A DNA stretch of 64,000 nt, taken from contig NZ_JBBDQW010000089.1 in the NCBI RefSeq assembly GCF_040905785.1, forward strand, positions 1 through 64,000, written 5' to 3'. Shown in pieces: positions 26,145 through 38,757 of this stretch (its first letter is position 1; each line of letters begins with the position of its first letter). This stretch comes from Tistlia sp040905785. GTDB lineage: Bacteria > Pseudomonadota > Alphaproteobacteria > Kiloniellales > DSM-21159. Under the pieces are notes generated by a model. That model worked only from the letters and a program-made list of their open reading frames with translations, searched no databases and had not been told where the DNA came from. The position numbers and the translations under genes are program-made.

Positions 26145-27425
26145 CTAGAAGCCCAGCTGCCGGGGCAGCCAGAGTACGGTTTCGGGAACGAAGGTGATCA
26201 GGCCAAGGATGGCGATCAGCATCGCGAACATCGGCGCCAGCTCGAGCAGGACCCGGCTGATCGGCGCGCCGGCGATGCGCGCCGCGATGTAGAGGTTCAG
26301 CGCGACCGGCGGCGTGACCAGGCCGATCATCAGGTTGAAGACCATGATCAGCCCGAGGTGGGTCGGATCGATGCCGAAGGCCTGGGCCAGCGGCATGAAG
26401 ATCGGCACCAGAATGATCGTCGCCGGCGTCGAATCCAGGAACATGCCGGCCACCAGCAGGATCACGTTCATCAGGAGCAGCGCGCCGATCTTGCTGTCGA
26501 TGACCTCGGTCGCGAAGGTGGCGATCACGTCGTTTACCTGGAAGACGACGATCAGGTAGGCGAACAGGCTGCTCATCCCGACGATGATCATAACGTTGGC
26601 GGAATCCAGGGCGACTCGGCGCAAGGTCGAGGGCAACCCGCGCAGCTCGACGGCGCGATAGACCACGACGCTCAGGACAAGGGCGTAGACGACCAGCACG
26701 GCGCCCAGCTCGGTCACCGTGAACACGCCCCCGAAGATGCCGGCGACGAGGAACACGGGCATCATCAGCGACCAGAAGCCGCGCTTCAGCCGGCCCGCCA
26801 GCTCGGGCCAGGGGCAGGGTGGCTGTGTCGGGAACCGGCGATAGCGCGCCAGGAGTGCGACGTACAGCAGCAGACAGCTGCCGAGCAGCAGGCCCGGCAG
26901 ATAGCCGGCGACGAACAGCTTGATGATCGAGACCTTGGCGACCACCCCGTAGATCACGAGCGGGATGCTCGGCGGAATGATCGGACCGATGACGGCGGCG
27001 ACGGCAGTCAGGGAGGCGGCAAAGGCGGGCGGGTAGCCCTCGCGCTTCATCGCCGGGATCAGCACGGAGCCGGTAGCGGTGGCGTCCGCGACCGACGAGC
27101 CCGAGATGCCGGCGAGGAAGATGTTGGTGCCGACGTTGACCAGCCCGAGCGAGCCACGGAAGCGGCCCAGCGTGCCGCTGAAGATGCTGATGATCCGGTG
27201 GGTGATGCCGCCGTCGTTCATCAGGGCCGCCGCCAGCAGGAAGAAGGGGACCGCGAGCAGCGGGAAGGAGTCCATCCCGTTCAGGATCTTCTGCGCGACG
27301 AGCAGGAGCGGCGGCCCGGGCCAGATCAGCATGACGACCAGGCTGCTCAGCCCCAGGGCGAAGGCGACAGGGATCGACAGGAGCACGAGTCCCAGGGTCA
27401 GCAGGCCCAGGGTCAGCAGGATCAT
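26145..27425 (-). CDS. dctM: TRAP transporter large permease (DctM family), second system
   Basis: Encodes 426 aa with about twelve membrane segments. Family marks include SGSSVADATATGSVLIPAM, IGPIIPPSIPLVIYGV and LVTPPVALNLYIAA. It is the transport channel of the second TRAP system. The ATG at 27425 starts directly at the first membrane segment and follows AGGGA by about 10 nt; the frame extends further upstream without a better site. It follows dctQ by 13 nt. It differs clearly from the DctM at 4240-5547, so the two systems are not recent duplicates. Confidence 0.92.
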   Translation of the reverse strand: MILLTLGLLTLGLVLLSIPVAFALGLSSLVVMLIWPGPPLLLVAQKILNGMDSFPLLAVPFFLLAAALMNDGGITHRIISIFSGTLGRFRGSLGLVNVGTNIFLAGISGSSVADATATGSVLIPAMKREGYPPAFAASLTAVAAVIGPIIPPSIPLVIYGVVAKVSIIKLFVAGYLPGLLLGSCLLLYVALLARYRRFPTQPPCPWPELAGRLKRGFWSLMMPVFLVAGIFGGVFTVTELGAVLVVYALVLSVVVYRAVELRGLPSTLRRVALDSANVMIIVGMSSLFAYLIVVFQVNDVIATFATEVIDSKIGALLLMNVILLVAGMFLDSTPATIILVPIFMPLAQAFGIDPTHLGLIMVFNLMIGLVTPPVALNLYIAARIAGAPISRVLLELAPMFAMLIAILGLITFVPETVLWLPRQLGF

Positions 27426-27438
27426 CGGCAGGAATTCC

Positions 27439-27912
27439 CTAGGCGGAAGGTGCGGGGGGGCCGGCAATCAGACGCTCGGCCAGGAAGAAGAGTGACAACA
27501 GTGCGCCGACCGGAGCGGCTAGGTAGAGCAGGCTGGACGGCAGTCCGGTCGCGGGGGCGATCTGGCCCGAGACGACATCCATCAGCCTGATGCCCTGCCA
27601 GACGAGTATGACGAGCAAGGGGACGGCCAGCAGGCCGGCCAAGCCCTGCAGGAGCGCGCGAACCCGCTCCGGCAGGGCCGCGGCGACGGTCTCCACCGCG
27701 ATCATCTCACCGTGGCGAAGCAGCAGCGGCAGGCCGAGGAAGGACAGCCAAATGAAGCTGTAGCGGGCTGCCTCCTCGGGCCATACCAGCGGCTCGTTCA
27801 GGACGTAGCGCCAGAAGACCTGGGCGAAGATCGCCACGACGATGACCGTCAGCAGCAGTGCCAGGGCCGCGCCGACGACCATTGCGATCGCATCCGCGGT
27901 ACGCCTGAACAT
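27439..27912 (-). CDS. dctQ: TRAP transporter small permease (DctQ family), second system
   Basis: Encodes 157 aa with four membrane segments and the family stretch ARYSFIWLSFLGLPLLLRHG followed by a conserved Glu (residues about 50-71). It is the small membrane subunit of the second TRAP transporter. The ATG at 27912 is chosen because the hydrophobic first helix follows at once; the open frame upstream lies inside dctP. The gap to dctP is 11 nt. Confidence 0.88.
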   Translation of the reverse strand: MFRRTADAIAMVVGAALALLLTVIVVAIFAQVFWRYVLNEPLVWPEEAARYSFIWLSFLGLPLLLRHGEMIAVETVAAALPERVRALLQGLAGLLAVPLLVILVWQGIRLMDVVSGQIAPATGLPSSLLYLAAPVGALLSLFFLAERLIAGPPAPSA

Positions 27913-27923
27913 CGGTTCCGGCC

Positions 27924-28892
27924 TCAGTCGCGGGCTCGGATCTTTTCGACCCAGGGCGCGATCGCCGGGTCGATCTCGGCGGTTGCGGCGCGGGCCATGA
28001 AGCCGCTGAGGTCGGGCTCGATGACCTCCATGCCCTTGGCCTCCAGCTCGTCGAGCATCTTCGTCTCGCTCTCGCGCGTGAACTCGCGGTACCAGTCGGA
28101 GCTTGTGCGCGCGGCCGTGCGGATCGCCTCGCGGATCTCCTCCGACTGCTCGCCGTACCACTCCTCATTGAAGATGAAGCCCATGGTCTCGGCCATGTGG
28201 TTGGTCAGGATCAGGTACTCGCAGACCTCGTCGAAGTGGTGGTCGTAGATCACCACGATCGGGTTCTCCTGGCCTTCCACCACACCCTGCTGGATGGCGG
28301 TGTAGACCTCCTCGAAGGCGATGGGGGTGGGGCGGGCGCCGAGCGCCTCCCAGGCCGTGACGTAGGCCGGGATGGCGGGTGCCCGGATCTTCATGCCGTC
28401 CAGGTCCTCGACCTTCTCGACCTTGCTGTTGACGGTCATCTGGCGGAAGCCCCGGAATGCCGGCCCGACGACGCGGAAGCCGGATTCCTCGGCCACGGCG
28501 TCGAGCAGGTCCTCGCCGAGGTCGCTGCGCCAGACGTCGAAGAAGTGCTTCTCGCTCTTGTAGAGGTAGGCCACGGCCTCCAGGCCGGCGAGCGGGTGCC
28601 AGGGACCGATAACGCCCATGCTCTCGTAGAGGCCCTCGACGGCGCCGGCACGGATCTGCTCGAGCACCTCCTTGTAGGTGCCGAGCTGCGAGCTCGGGAA
28701 GATCTTCACCTCAACGGCGCCGTCCGTCAGCTCGCTCAGGCGCTCGCTGAAGCGTTCGACCGCGATGTAGTCGGCACCGCCGGCCGGGGCCGTGGTGGCG
28801 ATGCGAACCGTCTCGGACTGTGCGCCCGCTGGCGCGCCGGCGAGCAGTACGCCGACGGCCGCGGCACCGAACCAAACCTTGTAGCCTGTCAT
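27924..28892 (-). CDS. dctP: TRAP transporter substrate-binding protein (DctP family), second system
   Basis: Encodes 322 aa with a signal peptide (about residues 1-24, ending PAGAQ). It is the periplasmic binding protein of the second TRAP system. The family segments are visible: RFSERLSELTDGAVEVKIFP near the N-terminus, LDGMKIRAPAIPAY with the Arg that usually contacts a substrate carboxylate, and QQGVVEGQENP. An AGAGAGGG ribosome site precedes the ATG. It follows gntR by 2 nt. The ligand is unknown. Confidence 0.92.
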   Translation of the reverse strand: MTGYKVWFGAAAVGVLLAGAPAGAQSETVRIATTAPAGGADYIAVERFSERLSELTDGAVEVKIFPSSQLGTYKEVLEQIRAGAVEGLYESMGVIGPWHPLAGLEAVAYLYKSEKHFFDVWRSDLGEDLLDAVAEESGFRVVGPAFRGFRQMTVNSKVEKVEDLDGMKIRAPAIPAYVTAWEALGARPTPIAFEEVYTAIQQGVVEGQENPIVVIYDHHFDEVCEYLILTNHMAETMGFIFNEEWYGEQSEEIREAIRTAARTSSDWYREFTRESETKMLDELEAKGMEVIEPDLSGFMARAATAEIDPAIAPWVEKIRARD

Positions 28893-28894
28893 CG

Positions 28895-29653
28895 TTACCC
28901 TCTCTTTCTTTGTGAAGTGACCGGCGCTGGCTCTCGCACTGCCCCTGCCGGCTGCTCCGGGAGTCCGGAATTCGTCTTCGCGACGCGGGCGATCAGCTGC
29001 TGCGCGTCATTCTCGTTCTGCCCGGCGGCGATCGCCGCGGCGCTCTCGGCGTCGCCGGCAGCGATCGCCTCCGCCAGCGGCTCGTGCAGCGGCAACATGT
29101 GGCTGAGGTCGGGGTGGGTCGGATCGGTCAGCACCATGAACAGTCGCGTCTGCCCCTCCAGCACGGCATAGGTCTGCTGCAGGCGCTCGTGCCCCGACAG
29201 GCGCATGACCAGGCGGTGAAATCCGTAGTCCAACTCGACGGCGCGGTTGCGGTCGCCGGTCTCGACAGCCGCGCGCATCTCGCCAATCAGCTCCCGGAGC
29301 GCCCGGCGCCCCTCGTCGTCGATGCGCCGCGCCGCCAGCACCGAGGCCATGGTCTCCAGGGAATCGCGGAGGGTGGCGATCTCCCAGATGTCCTCCGCGG
29401 TGAGCTGGCGGACGAAGACGCCGCGGTTCGGGCGGTATTCGACCAGCCCCTCGTCATGCAGCCGGCGGAAGGCGGCGCGCAGGGTGCCGCGGCTGACCTG
29501 CAGCCGCTCGGCGAGCACCGTCTCCACCAGATGGCTGCCGGCTCCGAGTTTTCCGGAAAGTATCAGTTCGCGCAGGCAGTCGGCCGCCTCCACGTCGAGC
29601 CCGCGGGGCGACAGGGAAGGCAGGACCGAGAGCCAGGGTGCCGTGACAGCCAA
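28895..29653 (-). CDS. GntR-family transcriptional regulator with FCD domain
   Basis: Encodes 252 aa. Residues about 20-85 form the winged helix-turn-helix (LAERLQVSRGTLRAAFRRL, then EYRPNRGVFV); residues about 90-225 form an FCD ligand domain with LDYGFHRLV and LHEPLAEAI residues that usually bind a metal and an organic acid. It is first in the operon with the TRAP genes and aminotransferase and very likely controls it in response to the imported compound. The start is TTG at 29653, 9 nt after GGGAG; other frames offer ATGs but not this protein. A TTGT-N2-ACAA dyad at 29709 fits its probable operator. Confidence 0.9.
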   Translation of the reverse strand: MAVTAPWLSVLPSLSPRGLDVEAADCLRELILSGKLGAGSHLVETVLAERLQVSRGTLRAAFRRLHDEGLVEYRPNRGVFVRQLTAEDIWEIATLRDSLETMASVLAARRIDDEGRRALRELIGEMRAAVETGDRNRAVELDYGFHRLVMRLSGHERLQQTYAVLEGQTRLFMVLTDPTHPDLSHMLPLHEPLAEAIAAGDAESAAAIAAGQNENDAQQLIARVAKTNSGLPEQPAGAVREPAPVTSQRKRG

Positions 29654-29708
29654 GTCTGTTCGCTCCCGGCCATTGCATCTTGACAGCAGGATGAGGCGCG
29701 GCGCCCAA

Positions 29709-29722
29709 GATTGTCAACAATC
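29709..29722 (-). promoter_or_regulatory. GntR-type operator overlapping a -35 box
   Basis: GATTGTCAACAATC is a 14-bp dyad that contains TTGT-N2-ACAA on the minus strand, the usual half-site spacing for FCD-type GntR regulators. The same bases hold a perfect TTGACA (29712-29717, minus strand) with a weak TCATCC 17 nt downstream, 35-40 nt before the gntR start. Binding here would block RNA polymerase, so autorepression is inferred. Confidence 0.6.
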
Positions 29723-29760
29723 AGCAATCTGCGGCGCGGGCGGCCGCCCTGTCGCCACCC

Positions 29761-29832
29761 GTCATCCCGGACGCTAAGGCGAGCCCGAGAGCCGCAGGTG
29801 ATCGGGGTGCGAGCCTTGCGATCCGGGATCCA
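29761..29832. repeat. Dispersed intergenic repeat, single copy
   Basis: Begins GTCATCCCGGACGCTAAGGC and ends GATCCGGGATCCAG; a diverged copy of the arm at 2369-2441 and of the partial copy at 1-54. It occupies the gene-free stretch between gntR and proS (29654-29980), which otherwise contains the gntR operator region and the proS ribosome site. Confidence 0.8.
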
Positions 29833-29980
29833 GCGGCGCCGCCGGACGCCTCAGCGCGGCACCGAGGCAAGTCGGGGGCAATTCGGGGGCAATTTGGGGG
29901 CTGCGGCTCGGGCATTCCCACGCGCGCGCAATGCGGCTAGTGTCCGGCCGCCATTTCCGCCAGCTCCGCCAGAGGACCCG

Positions 29981-31309
29981 ATGCGCCGCTCCCGCTTCTT
30001 CCTGCCGACCTTGCGCGACAATCCCAAGGAGGCGGAGATCGTCTCGCACCGGCTGATGCTGCGTTCGGGCATGGTCCGCCAAGCCTCGGCCGGCATCTAT
30101 TCCTGGCTGCCGATGGGCCTGCGGGTGCTCAAGAACATCGAGCGCATCGTGCGCGAGGAGCAGGACCGCGCCGGCAACCAGGAGGTCCTGATGCCGACGA
30201 TCCAGTCGGCCGACCTCTGGGTCCAGTCCGGGCGCTACGACGACTACGGGCCGGAGATGCTGCGCATCAAGGACCGCCACGAGCGCGACATGCTCTACGG
30301 CCCGACCAACGAGGAGCTGATCACCGACATCTTCGCGGGCGCGGTCCGGAGCTACCGCGAGCTGCCGCAGAAGCTCTACCACATCCAGTGGAAGTTCCGG
30401 GACGAGGTGCGCCCGCGCTTCGGCGTCATGCGCGGCCGCGAGTTCCTTATGAAGGACGCCTACTCCTTCGACCTCGACTACGAGTCGGCCCGGCGCGCCT
30501 ACCAGGTGCAGTTCGTCACCTACCTGCGCACCTTCGCGCGCATGGGCCTGCGCGCCATCCCGATGGAGGCCGACACCGGCCCGATCGGCGGCGACCTCAG
30601 CCACGAGTTCATCATCCTGGCCGAGACCGGCGAGTCCGAGGTCTTCTGCGACCGCACCTTCCTGGACTACGACCTGCTCGGCCGCGAGATCGACTTCGCC
30701 GACGCCGAGGCGGTCGGCGCCATCGTCGAGGACTTTACCCGGCTCTACGCGCGCACCGACGAGAAGCACGACCAGGCGGCCTTCGAGGACAGCGTGCCGG
30801 AGGCGCGGCGCTACCAGGGCCGCGGCATCGAGGTCGGCCACATCTTCTACTTCGGCACCAAGTACTCCAAGCCGCTGGGCGCGCGCGTGGCGACCGCCGA
30901 GGGCGGCGAGGCCGAGGTCCACATGGGCTCCTACGGCATCGGCGTCTCGCGCCTGGCAGGCGCCATCATCGAGGCCAGCCACGACGAGGCCGGCATCGTC
31001 TGGCCCGAGGCGGTGGCGCCCTTCCGGGTCGGCCTGATCAACCTCAAGGCCGGCGACGCCGAGTGCGACGCCGCCTGCGAGGCGGCCTACGGAAAGCTCG
31101 CGGCGGCCGGCGTCGAGACGCTCTACGACGACACCGAGGAGCGCGCCGGCGCCAAGTTCGCCGAGATGGACCTGATCGGCCTGCCCTGGCAGCTGATCCT
31201 GGGGCCGCGCGGCCTGAAGAACGGCCTGGTCGAGCTGAAGCGGCGGGCGAGCGGCGAGCGCGAGGAGCTCTCGCTCGAGTCGGCGCTCGCCCGGCTGACC
31301 ACCGGTTAG
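29981..31309 (+). CDS. proS: Prolyl-tRNA synthetase, short alphaproteobacterial type
   Basis: Encodes 442 aa. It charges tRNA-Pro with proline. Class II motifs are visible: motif 2 region WKFRDEVRPRFGVMRGREF and motif 3 SYGIGVSRLAGAI, then the C-terminal anticodon-binding domain. The ~180-aa editing insertion found in the E. coli enzyme (about 570 aa) is absent, as usual in alphaproteobacteria, so mischarged Ala-tRNA-Pro must be cleared by a separate protein. The ATG at 29981 follows GAGG by 6 nt. It leads the proS-lolC/E-lolD cluster. Confidence 0.95.
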   Translation: MRRSRFFLPTLRDNPKEAEIVSHRLMLRSGMVRQASAGIYSWLPMGLRVLKNIERIVREEQDRAGNQEVLMPTIQSADLWVQSGRYDDYGPEMLRIKDRHERDMLYGPTNEELITDIFAGAVRSYRELPQKLYHIQWKFRDEVRPRFGVMRGREFLMKDAYSFDLDYESARRAYQVQFVTYLRTFARMGLRAIPMEADTGPIGGDLSHEFIILAETGESEVFCDRTFLDYDLLGREIDFADAEAVGAIVEDFTRLYARTDEKHDQAAFEDSVPEARRYQGRGIEVGHIFYFGTKYSKPLGARVATAEGGEAEVHMGSYGIGVSRLAGAIIEASHDEAGIVWPEAVAPFRVGLINLKAGDAECDAACEAAYGKLAAAGVETLYDDTEERAGAKFAEMDLIGLPWQLILGPRGLKNGLVELKRRASGEREELSLESALARLTTG

Positions 31310-31318
31310 GGCAGGATC

Positions 31319-32558
31319 ATGGTGTTCGGCGCCTTCGAGCGCATGATGGCGCTGCGCTACCTGCGCTCGCGGCGCCAGGAGAGCTTCATCTCGGTGATCG
31401 CCGCCTTCTCGTTGCTCGGCATCGCGCTCGGCGTCGCGACCCTGATCATCGTCATGGCCGTGATGAACGGCTTCCGCCAGGAGCTGCTGAGCCGGATCCT
31501 CGGCATCAACGGCCACCTCACGGTCTACGGCGCCGGCGAGGGCATCGAGCACTACGACGACTTGGCCGAGCAGCTGAGGCAGATCGCCGGCGTCCGCCTG
31601 GTCGTGCCGCAGATCCAGGAGCAGGTCATCGTCACCGCCGGCGAGCGCGCGCGCGGCGCCGTGGTGCGCGGCCTGGAACCGGCGGCGCTGCTGGAGCGCC
31701 GGCTGATCGCCGACAGCGTCGAGACCGGCGCCGCCGAGCGCTTCCGCGCCGGCGAGGGCCTGTTGCTCGGCAACCGCCTGGCCCAGACCATGGGCCGCTA
31801 TCCCGGCGACACGATCAGCCTGCTCAGTCCCCAGGGCAACACCACCGTGATCGGCAGCATGCCGCGGGTGAAGACCTATCCGGTCGCGGGCACCTTCAAC
31901 GTCGGCATGTACGAGTACGATTCCAGCTTCGTGTACCTGCCGCTCGAGCAGGCGCAGCTGTTCTTCCGGCTGCCCGACAAGGTCAACGCCGTCGAGCTCT
32001 TCCTCGACAATCCCGACCGCGTCCGGGAGGTCGCGGCGGAGGCCGGCAAGTTCGTGCCGGCGAGCTACCGGATGGTCGACTGGCAGGGCGCCAACGCCAG
32101 CTTCTTCAACGCGATCCAGGTCGAGCGGAACGTCATGTTCCTGATCCTGTCGCTGATCATCCTGGTCGCCGCCTTCAACATCCTGTCGGGCCAGTACATG
32201 CTGGTGAAGGGCAAGGGGCGGGACATCGCGATCCTGCGCACCATGGGCGCCCGGCGCGGCATGATCCTGCGCGTCTTCTTCATGAGCGGCGCCTCGATCG
32301 GCCTGATCGGCACCCTCGCCGGGGTCGTGCTCGGCATCCTCTTCACCGACCACATCGCGACCCTGCAGCACTGGGTCGAGGCGCTGGCCGGGACGCGCGT
32401 CTTCGATCCCGAAATCTACTTCCTGACCAACCTGCCGGCCGAGCGCGATCCCCTCGAGGTGCTGCAGGTCGTCGGCATGGCCTTGGCGATCTCCTTCCTG
32501 GCGCCGCTGCTGCCGGCCTGGCAGGCGGCCCGGCTCGATCCGGTCGAGGCGCTGCGCT

Positions 32559-32566
<8 letters not shown>
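31319..32566 (+). CDS. lolC: Lipoprotein-releasing system permease LolC/LolE
   Basis: Encodes 415 aa of the LolC/LolE family. With LolD it extracts lipoproteins from the inner membrane for transfer to the LolA chaperone. There is one N-terminal membrane helix (about residues 22-48), a large periplasmic domain, and three C-terminal helices with the conserved FNILSGQYMLVKGKGRDIAI. Only one permease gene is present next to lolD, so it may work as a homodimer (LolF-like), as in many alphaproteobacteria. It overlaps lolD by 8 nt and lies 9 nt after proS. Confidence 0.9.
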
Positions 32567-33268
<702 letters not shown>

Positions 33269-33272
<4 letters not shown>

Positions 33273-33808
33273 GGGCACTCGGCAGGAGGTCCCTGGGCAG
33301 GAGGTCCCTGGGCGGGAGGTCCCTGGGCAGGAGGGCCCTGGGCAGGAGCGGGCTGGCCGGCCTGCTGCTCGGCCTCGCGCTGCTGGCGGTGCCGGCCGGC
33401 GGCGCGGCGGCGCAGGAGGTCGAGGCGGCAGAGTTCGAGTGCCTCGCCCTCAACGTCTACTTCGAGGCCGGCGGCGAGTCGCGGCTCGGCCGCCTCGCGG
33501 TCGCCTGGGTGACGCTCAACCGCTGGGCCGACGCCCGCTTTCCCGACAGCCTCTGCGGGGTCGTCCGGCAAGGCGGGGAGGCGCGCTGGCGCTGCCAGTT
33601 CCACTGGTGGTGCGACGGCAAGCCCGACGTGCCGACCAACCCCGCGCGCTGGGCCGACGCCGAGCAGGCGGCGCGCGACGCCCTGAGCGGCCGGCGCCCG
33701 GACCCGACCGGCGGCGCCCTGTTCTTCCATAACGGCCAGGCGCGGCCGAAGTGGCGCCACCACAAGACGGCCACGGCCGTGATCGGCAACCATACCTTCT
33801 ATCGCTGA
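33269..33808 (+). CDS. Secreted cell-wall hydrolase, SleB/Hydrolase_2 family
   Basis: Encodes 179 aa. Residues about 50-179 form a SleB-type (Hydrolase_2) domain: CLALNVYFEAGGES contains the expected catalytic Glu, followed by the RWRCQFHWWCDGK region with two Cys. These enzymes cleave peptidoglycan glycan strands. The N-terminus is odd: residues 4-26 are a tandem GRRSL/GRRAL repeat (DNA repeat 33281-33348) placed before the hydrophobic signal segment (about 28-48), giving a very basic n-region. Translation is coupled to lolD by an ATGA overlap. The function is probably cell-wall remodelling in the periplasm. Confidence 0.82.
33281..33348 (+). repeat. 15-bp in-frame tandem repeat in the hydrolase signal region
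   Basis: Four 15-bp units (GGCAGGAGGTCCCTG and variants) run from 33281 to 33340, plus a partial fifth to 33348. Each encodes Gly-Arg/Gly-Arg-Ser/Ala-Leu. Unit number can change without shifting the reading frame. Confidence 0.9.
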
Positions 33809-33818
33809 GGTGGGGGCT

Positions 33819-33831
33819 GGGGGGGGGGGGG
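33819..33831. repeat. Run of 13 G residues
   Basis: An uninterrupted G13 tract lies between the hydrolase gene and dnaE, preceded by GGGGGCT. Such tracts are slippage-prone and also prone to sequencing error; it is not in a coding region. Confidence 0.85.
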
Positions 33832-33921
33832 CCTCGCATGAGGGGCCGCCCCCGCGGCTATCCACAGCCCTGCGGCGCTTGAGCCGGTGACGGACTCGGC
33901 CGGGCCGTGGAGAATGGCGCG

Positions 33922-37503
<3,582 letters not shown>

Positions 37504-37531
37504 GCGGGCCGGAGCCTCGCGCGAGGCCCGC
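37504..37531 (+). terminator. Possible terminator after dnaE
   Basis: GCGGGCC (37504-37510) pairs with GGCCCGC (37525-37531), with a second palindrome CCTCGCGCGAGG inside. The region downstream is pyrimidine-rich (CCCTCTTCCTCCTT) rather than a pure T tract. It separates dnaE from the rpsB promoter. Confidence 0.5.
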
Positions 37532-37550
37532 CCTGCGGCCCTCTTCCTCC

Positions 37551-37579
37551 TTGCAATCCGGCCGCTTCGGCGCTATCTC
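37551..37579 (+). promoter_or_regulatory. Candidate promoter for rpsB-tsf and downstream genes
   Basis: TTGCAA (37551-37556) and TATCTC (37574-37579) are exactly 17 nt apart. Transcription would start near 37586, giving a 5' leader of about 140 nt before rpsB, long enough for the S2-type feedback regulation known in other bacteria, though no specific structure was identified. Confidence 0.55.
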
Positions 37580-37725
37580 CCGCGCGTCAATCTGTAACCC
37601 CACACGCGGGCCAGCGACGGCCACGGCCTTTTCAGGCTGCGGTCGCGACCGGTGTCGAGCCCTGGCGGACCCTCGTCCGCCCTCGATCAAGGGCCCGCGG
37701 AGGCAGAACCGGAGACTAGAAAGAC

Positions 37726-38664
37726 ATGGCTCTTCCCGATTTCACCATGCGCCAGCTGCTCGAGGCCGGCGTCCACTTCGGCCACACCACGCGGCGCTGG
37801 AACCCGAAGATGCAGCCGTTCCTGTTCGGCGAGCGCAACGGCGTCCACATCATCGACCTGGAGCAGACGGTGCCGCTGCTCCACCAGGCCCTGAACACCG
37901 TGCGCGGCGTTGTCGCCGGCGGCGGCCGGGTGCTGTTCGTCGGCACCAAGCGCCAGGCCAGCGAGATCGTCGCCGAGGGCGCCAAGCGCTGCGGCCAGTA
38001 CTACGTCAACCACCGCTGGCTCGGCGGCATGCTGACCAACTGGAAGACCATCTCGCACTCGATCCGGCGCCTGAAGACGCTGGAGGAGCAGCTCGGCCAG
38101 GAGACCACCGGCCTGACCAAGAAGGAGCTGCTCGGCCTGACCCGCGAGCGCGACAAGCTGGAGCTGTCGCTCGGCGGCATCAAGGACATGGGCGGCCTGC
38201 CGGACATGCTCTTCGTCATCGACACCAACAAGGAGCAGCTTGCGGTCACCGAGGCCAACAAGCTCGGCATCCCGGTCATCGCGGTGCTCGACTCCAACTC
38301 CGATCCCGACGGCATCGCCTTCCCGATCCCGGGCAACGACGACGCGATCCGGGCGATCACGACCTACTGCGACCTGGTCTCCGGCGCCGTGCTCGACGGG
38401 CTGCAGGAAGAGGCGAGCGGCAGCGGCCGCGACATCGGCGCCGCGGCCGAGGCACCGGTCGAGACCGCGCTCGCCCCTGAGCCTGCCGCAGCCCCGGAAG
38501 CCGCGCCTGCGGAAGCCGCGACCGCTGAATCCGCGCCTGCTGCGACCCCGGCCGAGCAGCCGGCTGCCGAGCCCCAGGCTGCCGAGCCCCAGGCGGCCGA
38601 GCCCAAGGCCGCCGAAGCCGAGACTGCCGAGAGCAAGCCCAGCGACCAGGGCGCGTCGGCCTAG
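37726..38664 (+). CDS. rpsB: 30S ribosomal protein S2
   Basis: Encodes 312 aa. S2 binds late to the 30S head and recruits S1. The family core is in residues 1-240: MRQLLEAGVHFGHTTRRWNP at the start and HRWLGGMLTNWKTI. Residues about 240-312 are an Ala/Glu/Pro-rich tail absent from E. coli S2 (241 aa), with AAEPQ repeats; similar acidic tails are seen in some alphaproteobacteria. The gene follows its own promoter and precedes tsf, the conserved rpsB-tsf order. Confidence 0.97.
   Translation: MALPDFTMRQLLEAGVHFGHTTRRWNPKMQPFLFGERNGVHIIDLEQTVPLLHQALNTVRGVVAGGGRVLFVGTKRQASEIVAEGAKRCGQYYVNHRWLGGMLTNWKTISHSIRRLKTLEEQLGQETTGLTKKELLGLTRERDKLELSLGGIKDMGGLPDMLFVIDTNKEQLAVTEANKLGIPVIAVLDSNSDPDGIAFPIPGNDDAIRAITTYCDLVSGAVLDGLQEEASGSGRDIGAAAEAPVETALAPEPAAAPEAAPAEAATAESAPAATPAEQPAAEPQAAEPQAAEPKAAEAETAESKPSDQGASA
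38563..38607 (+). repeat. 15-bp in-frame tandem repeat in the rpsB tail
   Basis: Three 15-bp units, GCTGCCGAGCCCCAG twice and a GCGGCCGAGCCCAAG variant, encode AAEPQ, AAEPQ, AAEPK within the acidic C-terminal extension of S2. Confidence 0.85.
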
Positions 38665-38673
38665 GCGATCGGC

Positions 38674-38693
38674 CGGCCGCCCTCGGGCGGCCG
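38674..38693 (+). other. Stem-loop between rpsB and tsf
   Basis: CGGCCGCCC (38674-38682) is complementary to GGGCGGCCG (38685-38693). No T tract follows. It may reduce read-through into tsf or protect the rpsB message, as partial terminators between these genes do in other bacteria. Confidence 0.45.
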
Positions 38694-38757
38694 CGCGGCG
38701 CGAGACACCCGCGCTCGCCGAGAGCGAGCCAGAGAGCGAAAGCAAGAAGGAAAGATC

